This document shows, in pieces, positions 10,597-20,757 of a DNA stretch of 64,000 bases (its first letter is position 1; each line of letters opens with the position of its first letter). The position numbers and the translations under genes were made by a program. The DNA comes from Azorinus chamasolen (Eukaryota; Mollusca; Bivalvia; Cardiida; Solecurtidae), in assembly GCA_963576725.1 (NCBI GenBank), contig OY755238.1:23512845-23576844 (forward strand), written 5' to 3'. The notes below the pieces were generated by a model. That model worked only from the letters and a program-made list of their open reading frames with translations, had not been told where the DNA came from and made no database searches.

Positions 10597-10913
10597 TTAA
10601 CCCATTACCTCATAGACTATTTTTAGATCCAATCTCTTTGAATAAATCTACCGAAAAGGGTAATTTACTAGAGAAAAGGAAAATGTCTGTAGTTTTTAGA
10701 TCATTGTGATAAATAGAGCATTTGTCCCAATAAAGCAATGCTCTGTTTATCACAATGATTTAAAAAATGACTTTTACAGAGATATCAAAAGGCGTCAGTA
10801 GGAGGGAATGGGTTATATCATTTACTATAGAGCAAATGCTCTATTTATCACAATGGTTTCAAAAATGATTTTTACAGATGCATCAAATGGCGTCAATATG
10901 AGGGAATGGGTTG
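10597..10913 (+). mobile_element. TTAA-B MITE followed by a half copy
   Basis: A full B (10597-10816, CCCATTACCTC to GAGGGAATGGGTTA) is followed directly by a second right half (10817-10913: AGAGCAAATGCTCTATTTAT to GAGGGAATGGGTTG), as if the right arm was duplicated. Confidence 0.8.
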
Positions 10914-11111
10914 ACGCACTTTCATAAAGAGCAGACACAAATCAGCAAGAGCATGCAAGATATGTCTGACCAGGGTCTACTTTGTTTGCTTATCGAATGA
11001 TTAAGACCTTATTCTAAAGTTTCTACCACGGCTAAATATTCCTGTGTTCATGTCATTATAAAATATTCCACAGGAATGTGTCTCTCACATGAATATACAT
11101 GTTGAGTGTTA
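10914..11111 (-). mobile_element. TTAA-A1 MITE, degenerate
   Basis: Reverse copy: GTCTGACCAGGGTCTACTTT, GTTTGCTTATCG, then AAGTTTCTACCACGGCTAAA and CTCACATGAATATACATG. Confidence 0.6.
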
Positions 11112-11369
11112 ATGAGTTTGGATTGTCTTTAAAACACCGACTGTTTGCAACTTGCCGTTTTATTCAAATTACCCAATCAACACTGTTACTAGTCAGTGTT
11201 TTCCGAAATGTGCCGGAAACAGCTTCGTCTTATTTTGCGGTTGTTTAATCGCGTGTAGGGAGATCACTAATTACAGTCAGGCGACATTTGTTCTTAGAAA
11301 GCGAGCCAGAATTCGTTGATATATCAGTACCAGTGTTGATTCAAGGCTGAATAAGTCTCTCGAAATAAT
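11112..11369. other. No recognisable feature
   Basis: About 260 bases with no gene or repeat that I can identify. Confidence 0.35.
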
Positions 11370-11580
11370 TACAGTTAAACCTCTCTATAACGACCACTAC
11401 TAAATTACATCAAGTATTTTGAGTTAAAGGCAGGTGGATGCATAAAGCAAGGTGAAAGTAAAACAGAACGCTCCTATAGGAGCGTTCTGTTTTACTTTCA
11501 CATTGCTTTAAGCAACCTTCTGCCCAAAATACCAACTAATTAACACAATATAGTGGTCGTTATAGAGAGGTTTTACTGTA
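11370..11580. mobile_element. TA-C MITE
   Basis: TACAGTTAAACCTCTCTATA to TATAGAGAGGTTTTACTGTA. The inner palindrome GTAAAACAGAACG is closed by the exact core CTCCTATAGGAG at 11471-11482. Confidence 0.92.
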
Positions 11581-11811
11581 TATAACAAACAAAATTCATA
11601 TATTTGAAATTCCCGAACCGTATGGATTAGGTTATGAATGTATGATATTGTATTATGCGAGAATTGTCGCCTGCTTCATTGTTCCCTCATTTTCTTAATT
11701 TTCTTATTGTTTTAGATACACAAATTCACAGAATCCTGGTGTCTGGGCCTGGTTTTAACATATTCACAGAATCTTGCGGTCTGGACTCTAAGGAGGCGCA
11801 ATTGTACTTGA

Positions 11812-11985
11812 CGTATTATGTCTGGATCCAAACTAGTTGCATTGGTGATCACAGATTGGCGCAAGAAATAACCGTTAGCCTGCTGGGACAGATGAGTGAT
11901 TACCTATGCGGAGAGTTTGGATCCAGATGAGACGCCGAGTAACTCAGCTTCTAATCAGGATACACACTGTCTGATACTCTGACCA
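11812..11985. mobile_element. TTAA-H fragments
   Basis: TATGTCTGGATCCAAACTAG (11817 on) and GAGTTTGGATCCAGATGAGA (from about 11911) with GCCGAGTAACTCAGC are two incomplete H hairpins. The 91-codon ORF across this region is built from them and is not called. Confidence 0.55.
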
Positions 11986-12008
11986 TGATGATAAAATAAA
12001 ATACAAAA

Positions 12009-12236
12009 TACAGTAAAACCTCTCTATAACAACCACTAAATTACAAAAAAAGTATTTTGTGTTAAAGGCAGGTGGCTGCTTAAAGCAAGGTGAAAGGTGA
12101 AAGCAAGGTGAAAGTAAAACAGAACGCTCCTATAGGAGCGCTCTGTTTTATATTCATCTTGCTTTAAGCAGCCACCTGCTCTAAATACCAATTAATTAAC
12201 ACAATTAAGTGGCCGTTATAGAGAGGTTTTACTGTA
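12009..12236. mobile_element. TA-C MITE
   Basis: TACAGTAAAACCTCTCTATA to TATAGAGAGGTTTTACTGTA. The AAGCAAGGTGAAAG block in the left arm is duplicated, making this copy longer than the others. Confidence 0.9.
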
Positions 12237-12411
12237 CATCAACCGTGCAACCGCTGTCCATAACATTTTCTACGAACAAAACATGGCCCGTCAGAACTTT
12301 AATAAACACACACTATCGTGAGTACCATTACAATAACTCTCGGATCTTGATTAGGCGTCGAACACCTTACCAAACTGGGTGGCTTGGTTGCATGTTTGTA
12401 GAGAGGTATTT

Positions 12412-12894
12412 TTAACCCTTTCCCTATTGTATATTCATGTAAGAAATAATGACGTCATGAATATTAATTAGATTATTTTTTCATAATGGCATATGAACAC
12501 AGGACATTTTGGCTCAGGCAGAAGCTGTAGAATCAGACCTGTAATACACCATAAGCAAACAGAGCAGACCCAGATCAGACGGATCCTATAGGAGCCGTCT
12601 GATCTGGGTCTACTCTATTTGCAGATGCGTAAAAATGCGCTTAAACCTTTATTCCATAACTACGCCTTTCTACGCCTTTGCAAACAGAGTGGATCCCGAT
12701 CAGACGGCTCATGCAGGAGCCGTCTAATCGTGGTCTGCTCTATTTGCGTATGGTCTAATATAGATATGAGTCTACAGTTTCTGTCATGGTAAAACACCCT
12801 GTGTCCAAGTGCTATTATAATAATGAATGTAATTAATATTCATGATATGACGTCATTAGTTTCTTACGTGAATATTCATGTAGTGAATGGTTAA
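12412..12894. mobile_element. Two TTAA-A1 MITEs head to head
   Basis: A forward copy (12412-12640) and a reverse copy (12641-12894) meet at a single ATGCGCTTAAAC junction, so their hairpin ends abut. Outer ends are TTAACCCTTTCCCTATTG and GTAGTGAATGGTTAA. Both hairpins are well kept. Confidence 0.8.
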
Positions 12895-13139
12895 ATGGAA
12901 TGAAAGAAAATGAGTGATTTAAAAAATATGCCATGCATGTTAAAGATTTCAGGAATAATTCGAATAAGGAATGTTTTCTATGCTATGACCTTTGTACCTT
13001 TTAGACTCCGTTCCAGGACACCGTTTTACTAACACTTATCCGAGAAGTCGCGATATTGTCGTAAATAAAAGGTGTTTGTTTGTACGATCTGTCATAATTA
13101 TGATGGTTCCCTAATTTGTAGTAGTCATCTGTATCTGGT

Positions 13140-13325
13140 CCCTAGATCAGGTTAACCAGATGTCACTTGCTAAGAGTATCTATCAAATCAGGTTTCAAAG
13201 ATCTGCCTTTCAGCTGGCTTGTGGTAGGTCGGTGAATCTATATCAGTGTTGTTTGTTCTGTGCATGTAACAATGCAATTAACCTCTGGGGTCATCCTCCA
13301 CTTGTAATGATATGATTGAAATACT
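13140..13325. mobile_element. Worn SINE relic
   Basis: CAGCTGGCTTGTGGTAGGTC and TCATCCTCCACTTGTAATGA resemble the body of the tRNA-headed SINE at 31968-32275. The head is not recognisable. Confidence 0.45.
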
Positions 13326-13326
13326 G

Positions 13327-13556
13327 CTAACCTATTCCCTCGTACGCTTTTTAAGACCCGTCCTCTTTGAATATATTAACTGAAAAGGAGCATTTACTAG
13401 AGAAAAAGAAAAAAATAGGATTGCTTAGTTTTGAAACCATTGTTTTGAAACCATTGTGACAAATAGAGCATTTGCTCCTATGGAGCAAATGCTCTATTTA
13501 TCACAATGGTTTCAAGAATTGACTTTTACAGATCGTCAACATAAGGGAATAGGTTA
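13327..13556 (+). mobile_element. TTAA-B MITE
   Basis: CTAACCTATTCCCTCGTACG to AGGGAATAGGTTAA. TTTTGAAACCATTG is duplicated in the left arm. The core is shortened to CTCCTATGGAG. Confidence 0.85.
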
Positions 13557-13635
13557 AAGCGATATAAACCCCAATTCAAAAAAACAAACAAAGGTTTTCT
13601 GCAAGTCTTTACAAAAATGATAATCAGCGTGTCGG

Positions 13636-13735
13636 ACGGTTGAATCCTGGTGATAAACCGCGTTACTTGGCGACTCATCAGGATCAAAACAGTTTGCAAA
13701 CGCTATCATGGATTGGCCAATGGCGACAAGCGAGT
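13636..13735. mobile_element. TTAA-H fragment
   Basis: TTGAATCCTGGTGATAAACC with GTTACTTGGCGACTCATCAG and AACAGTTTGC are a diverged H hairpin. Confidence 0.45.
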
Positions 13736-13806
13736 TCAAACACCATTACCCTTATGCTGACACTGTTCCACTGTTCTTTGAAGTATCTGAATCTTACTGG
13801 GGTCAT

Positions 13807-14035
13807 TGACCCTTTCACCGCCAATGTCGCCAAAATGCACCATGACAAATAGTGAAGTCCTTTTCAAGGCGGCGTCTGATCAGGGACTTCACTTTTTGTT
13901 TCAATCTCTAGGTCTCGATCTGGGTTTTATTCCTTTGAATTCTCTGTTTATTTATTCTATTTCCTTATTTCATCGAATGATTTAACAAAATTGAGTTGCA
14001 GACGACAATTAGAAATTTGGCGCGGAAAGAGTTAA
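13807..14035 (+). mobile_element. TTAA-I MITE
   Basis: Starts TGACCCTTTCACCGCCAATG and ends TTTGGCGCGGAAAGAGTTAA. A short hairpin pairs AGTGAAGTCC with GGGACTTCACT. Three copies occur in the window. Confidence 0.85.
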
Positions 14036-14488
14036 CCTTGTACCTCATGTGAACGCTTTATTATGCTTTTGCAAACAGAGTAGACCAAGATTAGACGACT
14101 CTTGTTGAAGTCGTCTGAACAGGGTCAGTTCAGTTAGCTTTTGGAGTAGTATAGTAAAAACCTCTCTATAACGGCCACCAAATTACATCAAGTATTTAGT
14201 GTTTAAGGCAGGTGGCTGCTTAAAACAATGTGAAAGTTAAACAGAACGCTCCTATAGGAGCGTTCTGTTTTACTTTCACCTTGCTTTAAGCAGCCACCTG
14301 CCCTAAATACCAACTACTTAGCACACTTTAGTGGCCGTTATAGAGAGGTCTTACTGTATAGGTCTCAGTTTACAGCTTCTGTTATGGGAAACCCTTCTTC
14401 TCATACACCATTAATAAAAGTCAGCAAATCAATATTCATGGCGCATATACATGTATATCTTACATGGATATTCATGAGGTAAAGGGTC
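14032..14488 (-). mobile_element. TTAA-A1 MITE split by TA-C
   Basis: Left part 14032-14149 (GCAAACAGAGTAGACC...), right part 14359-14488 (GTTTACAGCTTCTGTTATGG, TTACATGGATATTCATGAGG). It shares its left TTAA with the TTAA-I element. Confidence 0.7.
14150..14358. mobile_element. TA-C MITE nested in TTAA-A1
   Basis: TATAGTAAAAACCTCTCTAT to GAGAGGTCTTACTGTA, exact core CTCCTATAGGAG. The break point is a TA in the A-element's AT-rich middle. Confidence 0.9.
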
Positions 14489-14552
14489 CGTTAGACAGAG
14501 ACAGATAAAGCTGAGTACTTATTATTTACCAGGTGACATCAAATACAACCCA

Positions 14553-14779
14553 TTAACCCATTCCCTTCAGCTGACGCATTTTGAAGCCTCTGTAAAAGTC
14601 ATTTTTGAAACCATTCTGATAAATAGAACGTCTGTTCCTATCGAACAACTGCTCTATTTATCACAATGGTTAGAAAACTACACTATACTAACATTTTCCT
14701 TTTCTCTAGTAGATGCTCCCTTACGGTAGATTTCTTCAAAATTGTTGAGTGTAACATAGTCTAGGAGGGAATGGATTAA
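14553..14779 (-). mobile_element. TTAA-B MITE
   Basis: TTAACCCATTCCCTTCAG to GAGGGAATGGATTAA. Reverse copy with a diverged centre (GTCTGTTCCTATCGAACAAC). Confidence 0.85.
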
Positions 14780-14839
14780 CCGACAATATGTTGATTAATG
14801 TTTTGTCTGTTCAAACCACCATCTGTTCCCATCTCAATA

Positions 14840-15266
14840 TACAGTAAAACCTGTCTTAACTCATTCTCTCCTAGGCTATTTTTAGACCCAACCTCTTTGA
14901 ATGTATCTACCGAAAAGGGGCATTAACTAGAGGAAAGGAACAAAATAGAATTTTGTAGTTTTGAAACCATTGTGATAAATAGAGCATTTGCTCCTATAGG
15001 AGCAAATGCTCTATTTATCACAATGGTTTCATAAAGTGACTTTTATAGATGCGCAAAAATGCGTCACTGGGGGATAATGTGTTAAGCGACCAATCATTTA
15101 TTGAACATAGAAGTCTTCACAAGCAGGTGGTTGCTTAATGCAGGGCAAAAGTAATGTAAAAATCTCCTATTTTGCATTTCTTGTGACCTGTATTAAGCTA
15201 CCACTTGCCTTACAGACCCATAATTAGACCTGTGTTTGATGGGCGCCTAGGACATGTTCTACTGTA
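14840..15266. mobile_element. TA-E MITE interrupted by TTAA-B
   Basis: The left end TACAGTAAAACCTGTCTTAA is cut at its TTAA by TTAA-B and resumes at 15082 as TTAAGCGACCAATCATTTAT. The right end is TGTTCTACTGTA. Removing the insert with one TTAA restores a normal family member. Confidence 0.9.
14856..15085 (+). mobile_element. TTAA-B MITE inside TA-E
   Basis: Flanked by TTAA at 14856-14859 and 15082-15085, duplicating a TTAA that TA-E has once. This directly supports TTAA target duplication. Core CTCCTATAGGAG at 14991-15002. Confidence 0.93.
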
Positions 15267-15602
15267 TAAATATATACGCTCGTCCATTATAAAACGTTAC
15301 AGCTCAAGGGTAAGTTTGCATCTTGATGCGACACATGTGCACTGTGTTCGGTGACTCGTTAAATGTCTGACTGTTTACAATCTTCTGTCATATTATGTTG
15401 AATGTTTTGGAATAGAAATGCCAATACTGTAGCTAAAAGCGAATGCATGTTTTCTGTATACTGGAATAGATAAATACTTTAAAGCTGTTTATGATACTCA
15501 GGAAACCAATTTTAACCATCTTTTACGTATTTATGGGATTGGGACCTAGACTGCATGTGTCATGCATAACTCGAAAAATGTAGATCACTGGCAGATTGGA
15601 TA

Positions 15603-15812
15603 TACAGTAAAAACCCTCTAAACCGGAATTCTAGTATAGAGAAGATTTTATATATTATTCGGCAGGTTGTTGCTTTATGCAGCGTGAAAGTCATGCAGAA
15701 AGCTCCTACAGGAGCTTTCTGCATGACTTTCACCCTGCATTAAGCTGCCATTTGTTTCCACGATTGATATTTATGCTAAATGTAACGCCCAGTTTAGAGG
15801 GATTTTCTGTAT
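15603..15812. mobile_element. TA-D MITE
   Basis: TACAGTAAAAACCCTCTAAA to AGAGGGATTTTCTGTA. Hairpin GTGAAAGTCATGCAGAAAGC with core CTCCTACAGGAG. Confidence 0.9.
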
Positions 15813-15934
15813 TGGCAAAGAAACGTTCATATTACTAAGGCAATAACATTAACATTTTGCATGTTACAAAAATGACATCTGCTTAAAATCCGAGCTGTCA
15901 CAAATTTACTTTACTTACGACTCGTTCAAGCTTT

Positions 15935-16055
15935 TGAGAAATATTGATCGAGTGTCAAACATATTGGATCCAGATGAGATGCCGAGTTACTCGGCATTTC
16001 GTCTGGATCTGGACCCTATCTGTTTGCAGAAGCCAGTTAGGTTGTTATTAGAAGA
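15935..16055. mobile_element. TTAA-H core hairpin
   Basis: TTGGATCCAGATGAGATGCC, GAGTTACTC, then GGCATTTCGTCTGGATCTGG: a strong 46-bp palindrome. Neither TTAA end is clear. Confidence 0.65.
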
Positions 16056-16186
16056 CAAATGGTTAAGTGTCCTTATATATATATAAATAGCATGTCGTTT
16101 GTATGACAATACTTTGGCAAAGATGAATATGTACTTACCCTTTTACTTCCCAGATACGATATTTAATATTTTCTCCATGAATATTC

Positions 16187-16444
16187 ACCCCTTTCCCTGT
16201 TCTATGTTTATTCCAACTTTACAATACCTACTCAATATTCATGGTCAAAATAGTTACAATGAAATATGGAAGGTGGAACATTGTAGCTATTTTAGAACCT
16301 AAAGAAACAGATCTATCAAATTCCGTTAGCAAACAAGAGGTTACAGAACAGGCCCTGGTCAGATCACTCCTACAGAAGGCGTCTGATCTGTGTTTTCTTT
16401 GTTTCATCTTCGTGAAAAGAAGTTTATATGAAAGAAAGTGTTAA
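16187..16444 (+). mobile_element. TTAA-A2 MITE
   Basis: ACCCCTTTCCCTGTTCTATG to GAAAGTGTTAA. A2 block GAAATATGGAAGGTGGAACA. The hairpin right side is diverged. It shares its right TTAA with the next copy. Confidence 0.8.
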
Positions 16445-16687
16445 CCATTTCCCTGTTCTATATTTATTCCAAACTTCAATACCTACTGAATATTCATAGA
16501 CAAATATTTATAATGAAGTATGGAAGGTGTAACATTGTAGCAATTTTAGAAACTAAAGAAACAAATATTTCAAATTCCATCAGCAAACAGAGCAGACCAT
16601 GATCAGATGGCTCCTATAGGAGCCATCTGATCTGATTCTACTGTTTGCAAATGCATGAAAACACGTTTATATTAGGGAAATGGCTAA
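16441..16687 (+). mobile_element. TTAA-A2 MITE, tandem neighbour
   Basis: TTAACCATTTCCCTGTTCTA to GGGAAATGGCTAA, exact core CTCCTATAGGAG at 16611-16622. It sits in the same orientation as the previous copy, joined at one TTAA. Confidence 0.88.
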
Positions 16688-16771
16688 TAGTGAGATGTGG
16701 TAGCACACGAAAAGATTATTGAGCACGGCCATGCTACAGTAGAAGCTATTCCATTACTTCCTTTAGGAAGG

Positions 16772-17003
16772 TTTAACTCTTTCACCGCCAATGTCGCATA
16801 ATGCACCAAGACAAATAGTGCAGTCCCAGATCAAGGCAGCGTCTGAACAGGGACTTCACTTTTTGTCTCAATCTCAATGTCTATATATGTGCTTTATTCC
16901 TTTGAAACTTGCATTTCATTATCTCATTTCCTTGTTATACCAAATAATCTAACAAAAATTGGATTGCAGACGACAATTAAAATTTTGGCGCCGAAAGGGT
17001 TAA
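16772..17003 (+). mobile_element. TTAA-I MITE
   Basis: TTAACTCTTTCACCGCCAAT to TTTGGCGCCGAAAGGGTTAA. TAGTGCAGTCCC pairs with GGGACTTCACT. Confidence 0.88.
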
Positions 17004-17029
17004 TTTGCTCTAGTCTGCTCTTTCCACAT

Positions 17030-17628
17030 TTAATCCTTAACTTCATAAATATCTATGTATGAAATGTTGATATCATTAATATGAATTGGATTGATTTTCA
17101 AAATGCTATATGAACACAGAAAACTTTGGCCATGGTGGAAATTGTAGAATTAGACCAATAGTAAATCTATTCCACACGCAACAGAACAGATCCTGATCGG
17201 GCGGCTCCCACAGGAGCTGTCTTATCTGTGTCTACTCTGCTACTTTAAGCGTTTTAAGCCTTTACTCCATAGATGCGGCTTTTAACGTATTTGCAAATCA
17301 GAAGGATACTGTAGTGGCGGTTTGATCAAGGTCTGTTCTGTTTGCTTATGGAATTATACAGATTCTAGTATTATTAAACAGTTTCTGCTATGACCAAAAT
17401 GTCGTTTGCTCAAATGCCAATGTAGAAAAATCGTCTCAGTGATATTCACGGTGTCATTATTTCGTTCTGATCAGGGACTGTTCTGTTTGCTCGTGGAAAT
17501 TGATATACCGGTTTCTTTACTTTCTTAAATGAATACAATGTTCCACTATCCATATTTCATTATAACTACATGTATTTGTCGATGAATATTCAGTAGGTAT
17601 TTAAATATCGAACAGGGAAATTTTTAAT
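17030..17628. mobile_element. Cluster of three TTAA-A MITEs
   Basis: A forward A1 (17030-17255), a reverse A1 (17256-17470, joined at TTAAGCC) and the left part of a reverse A2 (17470-17628, ending GAACAGGGAAATTTTTAA). All are diverged. Confidence 0.65.
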
Positions 17629-17699
17629 TGTACACATGATTAAGTTGAAACTAATAAAGCTTAAGCTACACCGTGCTGCACATATCAATATAACTTTTA

Positions 17700-17927
17700 T
17701 TAACCAATTCCCTCCTAGACTATTTTTAGACCCAACCTCTTTGAATAAATCTACCGAAACGGAGCATTTACTAGAGCAAATGAAAATTTTAGAATTGTGT
17801 AGTTTTGAAACCATTGTGATAAATAGAGCATTTGCTCCATAGGAGCAAATGCTCTATTTATCACAATGGTTTCAAAAAGTTAATTTGACAGAGGCACCAA
17901 AAGGCATCTATAGGAGGAAATGGTTTG
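17700..17927 (+). mobile_element. TTAA-B MITE
   Basis: TTAACCAATTCCCTCCTAGA to AGGAGGAAATGG. The core has lost two bases (CTCCATAGGAG). Confidence 0.88.
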
Positions 17928-17978
17928 CTTCATCTGCTGAAACGGATTCACAAATTGTATGTAACATGACTCAGTTCT

Positions 17979-18413
17979 TTAATCCGTTACTTTATGTTTA
18001 TTTTATGTAAGAAATAATGACAGCATGCACATTAATTAGAGAAATGCTTATACCGGCATATGAATGATGGCAAATTTGTCATGGCTGAATCTGTAGAATC
18101 CGATCTATATCATTACATAAATAAACAGAACAGGGTCCATGCTTATAAAGCTTTTAGTAGAGTCCGAGTTTCGTTCTCAGGCTTTTGATTGGTCAGATTT
18201 GAGTTCTCAAGCTTTTGATTGGTCAGATTTGAGCCAAAGGCTCAAATCTGACCAATCAAATGCTTGAGAACGTTCTCAGACTCAACTAAAAGTTTTATAA
18301 GCATGGATCCAGATCTTGATCAGATGTCTCGCACAGGTGCCATCTGATCTTCGTCTACACTGTTTGAACATGTGTTAAAATGCAAATTTATGGAGTAGAT
18401 GATTAGTTAATCA
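17979..18413 (+). mobile_element. TTAA-A1 MITE split by FB-N
   Basis: Left part ends in AACAGAACAGGG. The right part resumes as CAGATCTTGATCAGATGTC and ends GTAGATGATTAGTTAA. FB-N lies in the hairpin arm. Confidence 0.7.
18136..18307. repeat. FB-N foldback element
   Basis: Arms TCCATGCTTATAAAGCTTTT and AAAAGTTTTATAAGCATGGA. The inner stem TTTGATTGGTCAGATTTGAG is present twice on the left and once, complementary, on the right, so the left arm carries a duplication. Confidence 0.8.
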
Positions 18414-18547
18414 CTTATGTCGACATCGTGATAAAAAGCTTCTTTTGACTTGACTGTGTGCATGCTTTATATGCATAATCAATTGGGCCTTGGGGCGGTA
18501 AAGCTGAACAAAAGTTAAATGGATAAAAGAAAATCAATGTTATCTGC

Positions 18548-18795
18548 TTAACACTTTACTCCGTGGATATTTATGAAAGAAATAATGACATCATGAATAT
18601 TAATTATATTAAATTTTACAATGGCACAAGAACACAAGAATATCTAGGCATGGCAGAATCTATAGAATCATATCTATATAATATCATAAGCAAACAGAGC
18701 AGACCCTGATCAGACGACTCCTATAAGAGCCGTATGATCTAGGTCTACTCTGCTTTCAAATGCATGGAAACGTGTATTCATGTAGCAGAGGTTAA
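18548..18795 (+). mobile_element. TTAA-A1 MITE
   Basis: TTAACACTTTACTCCGTGGA to GTAGCAGAGGTTAA. AAATAATGACATCATGAATA and CATAAGCAAACAGAGCAGAC are typical. Confidence 0.8.
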
Positions 18796-19028
18796 AGGCA
18801 GATGACAGTTTTACGCAAGATGAAAACGACGCAGAAAGCTCTGGGTCTACTCTGCTTCCAAATGCATAGAAGGGCGTATTTCGTTGCCATGGTAGGTACT
18901 GTCAAAAGTAATGCAGAAAGTTCCAATGGAGGCCTTTTGCATTACTTTTGCCCTGCATTAAGCAGCCGCCTGTTTTTTAAGACTGCTGTTTTATAAATGA
19001 ATGACCGCTTAAGACGGGTTCTACTGTA
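18796..19028. mobile_element. TA-E MITE, rearranged
   Basis: The right half is normal (TAATGCAGAAAGTTCC ... AAGACGGGTTCTACTGTA). The left half holds a copied piece of the neighbouring A1 hairpin (GGGTCTACTCTGCTTCCAAA, also at 18755 in A1). Confidence 0.65.
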
Positions 19029-19375
19029 TATCTTTATTAGAGATGGAGGACTATTTTGGTTCGAAATCTTAAACGCTTTATATCGATATGACATTTATCA
19101 ATATGAAATATGACAAGCTATCCTTCAAGGCATACAGACTGCAAATGTTTAGAAATACCATAGAACCGCTATTCTTGGACTGTAATACAGACAAATACCA
19201 TAGTTCTAACCGCTATTCTTGGACTGTAATACAGATGAATATCATTCAATAAATGACCGAGACAACGTATATCAACGCAGTCCTACTTTATGAAAATTAA
19301 TGCTCACAGTTTGCAACCATTGACGTTCAAGTCGTTGAATATAGACATGTCATAAATATCAAAATAAATGTCGTG
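19029..19375. other. Unassigned, one short duplication
   Basis: CGCTATTCTTGGACTGTAAT is duplicated (about 19170 and 19211). Nothing else is recognised. Confidence 0.45.
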
Positions 19376-19620
19376 TTAACCCCTAGCCCGCTATCTGTGA
19401 CTAATTCGCATTTGCAAACAGCTTGGATCCAGATGAGTTGCCGAGTACCGAGTGTCAAACAGTTTGGATCCAGATGAGTTGCCGAGTAACTCGGCAACTC
19501 ATCAGGAGTCATAGCTGTTTGACAATCGATTAATAGTTCCACAATTACGTAAATGAATCGGACATAGTCTATAGCTTGAGCAGGCTCATATTTGAGCAGA
19601 CTTTTCTTTTCAGCGGGATA
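19376..19620 (+). mobile_element. TTAA-H MITE, doubled left arm
   Basis: TTAACCCCTAGCCCGCTATC start. GCTTGGATCCAGATGAGTTG and GTTTGGATCCAGATGAGTTG are tandem versions of the left arm, and CAACTCATCAGGAGTCATAG is the right arm. Confidence 0.75.
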
Positions 19621-19632
19621 ATACTAAATATC

Positions 19633-19834
19633 ATACAGTAAAACATATGTACACGGGACGTTAACATTAATATCAAAACCGAAGACCGGTGAAAGCTTAA
19701 TGCAGGTTGAAATTCATGCAGAAAGCTCCTAGTGGAGCTTTCTGTGTGACTTTCACCCTGCATTAAGCAACCACCTGCCTAGACAGACCTAAATTGTTCT
19801 TTAAAACATTCCGGTTTAGGGCGGTTCTACTGTA
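19633..19834. mobile_element. TA-D MITE
   Basis: TACAGTAAAACATATGTACA to GGGCGGTTCTACTGTA. Hairpin TTCATGCAGAAAGCTCCTAG pairs with GTGGAGCTTTCTGTGTGA. Confidence 0.88.
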
Positions 19835-19868
19835 TATGAACAGTGAACACGTTTATATTTGAACTAGT

Positions 19869-20047
19869 GCGCTAAAAGATTTACAATCATAATAGACAAT
19901 GTAGACCAATATCAAATACAGTTTTGTACGCTAAAAGATTTACAATCATAATAGACAATATAGACCAATATCAAATACAGTTTTGTACGCTAAAAGATTT
20001 ACAATCATAATAGACAATGTAGACCAATATCAAATATAGTTTTGTAC
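19869..20047 (+). repeat. 59-bp tandem repeat, 3 copies
   Basis: Units start CGCTAAAAGATTTACAATCA and end CAGTTTTGTA. They differ at only a few bases, so the array is recent. Confidence 0.9.
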
Positions 20048-20442
20048 AATGCAGCAGCGGACTGTGTCTACAAAGTTTGCAATTCCACATGGCTTGAATT
20101 CCCATAGCTCCCCTTCTTTATTGATACCATCGAATATGAAACGTGAATTTGACAAACTTGAACTCGTTGCACTCATCAATTATCCGCCACAAAATATGTT
20201 TAAACAATCTAAAAATCAGGTGTTCCGAGCAACACAAAAGTTGCATTTTACAGCCCTTTTAGAATTGTCCACGACCCTTGCATGGGTTACAGCGTTCAAA
20301 CCGTGCATCGTTTTCAACAAGGGATGTAAAAATGAAAAGAGTCACCGGCGGATGATAACAGAGACAGAATTGTCTTTCTTGCATACTACGTACAACAGCT
20401 TATGAGATACGTTCTTATAAGAACACTTGATATATCAACACA
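20048..20442 (+). other. 118-codon ORF, not recognised
   Basis: An ORF from ATG at 20049 to TGA at 20405 has no family I recognise, no clear signal peptide and no low-complexity repeat. It follows a tandem array directly. Its length is unusual for this AT-rich DNA but still compatible with chance, and I would not call it a gene without transcript evidence. Confidence 0.2.
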
Positions 20443-20540
20443 CTTACTCCATGAATAGTCACGTAAGAAATAATGACATCATGAACATTAATTACTTGTG
20501 GTGTATGAATACAACTCACCAAAATGCATAAAACAAACAC
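20443..20540 (+). mobile_element. TTAA-A1 left fragment
   Basis: TTACTCCATGAATAGTCACG and AAATAATGACATCATGAACA match A1. The hairpin half is missing. Confidence 0.55.
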
Positions 20541-20757
20541 AGTCAAAAACACAGCAGCTTGGTATACATGTTAAATATATTTTACGTATAAAACCATTTC
20601 GTGTTTTAGATAATACAGGGTAAATATGAAAAATGATAATCTAAGTATATTACACTTCTGAGTCAAAATGGTCGTCACTGTGAGTGCGTTGTATGTATGT
20701 ACTCCAAAAGGTCCAGGTAACGGTTCAACCCCATCGTTGGCGTACGTTTTTATTTGT

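Noticed and set aside
20049..20405. 118-codon ORF as a host gene
   Set aside because: No recognised domain, no splice or promoter evidence; kept only as an unassigned region with low confidence.
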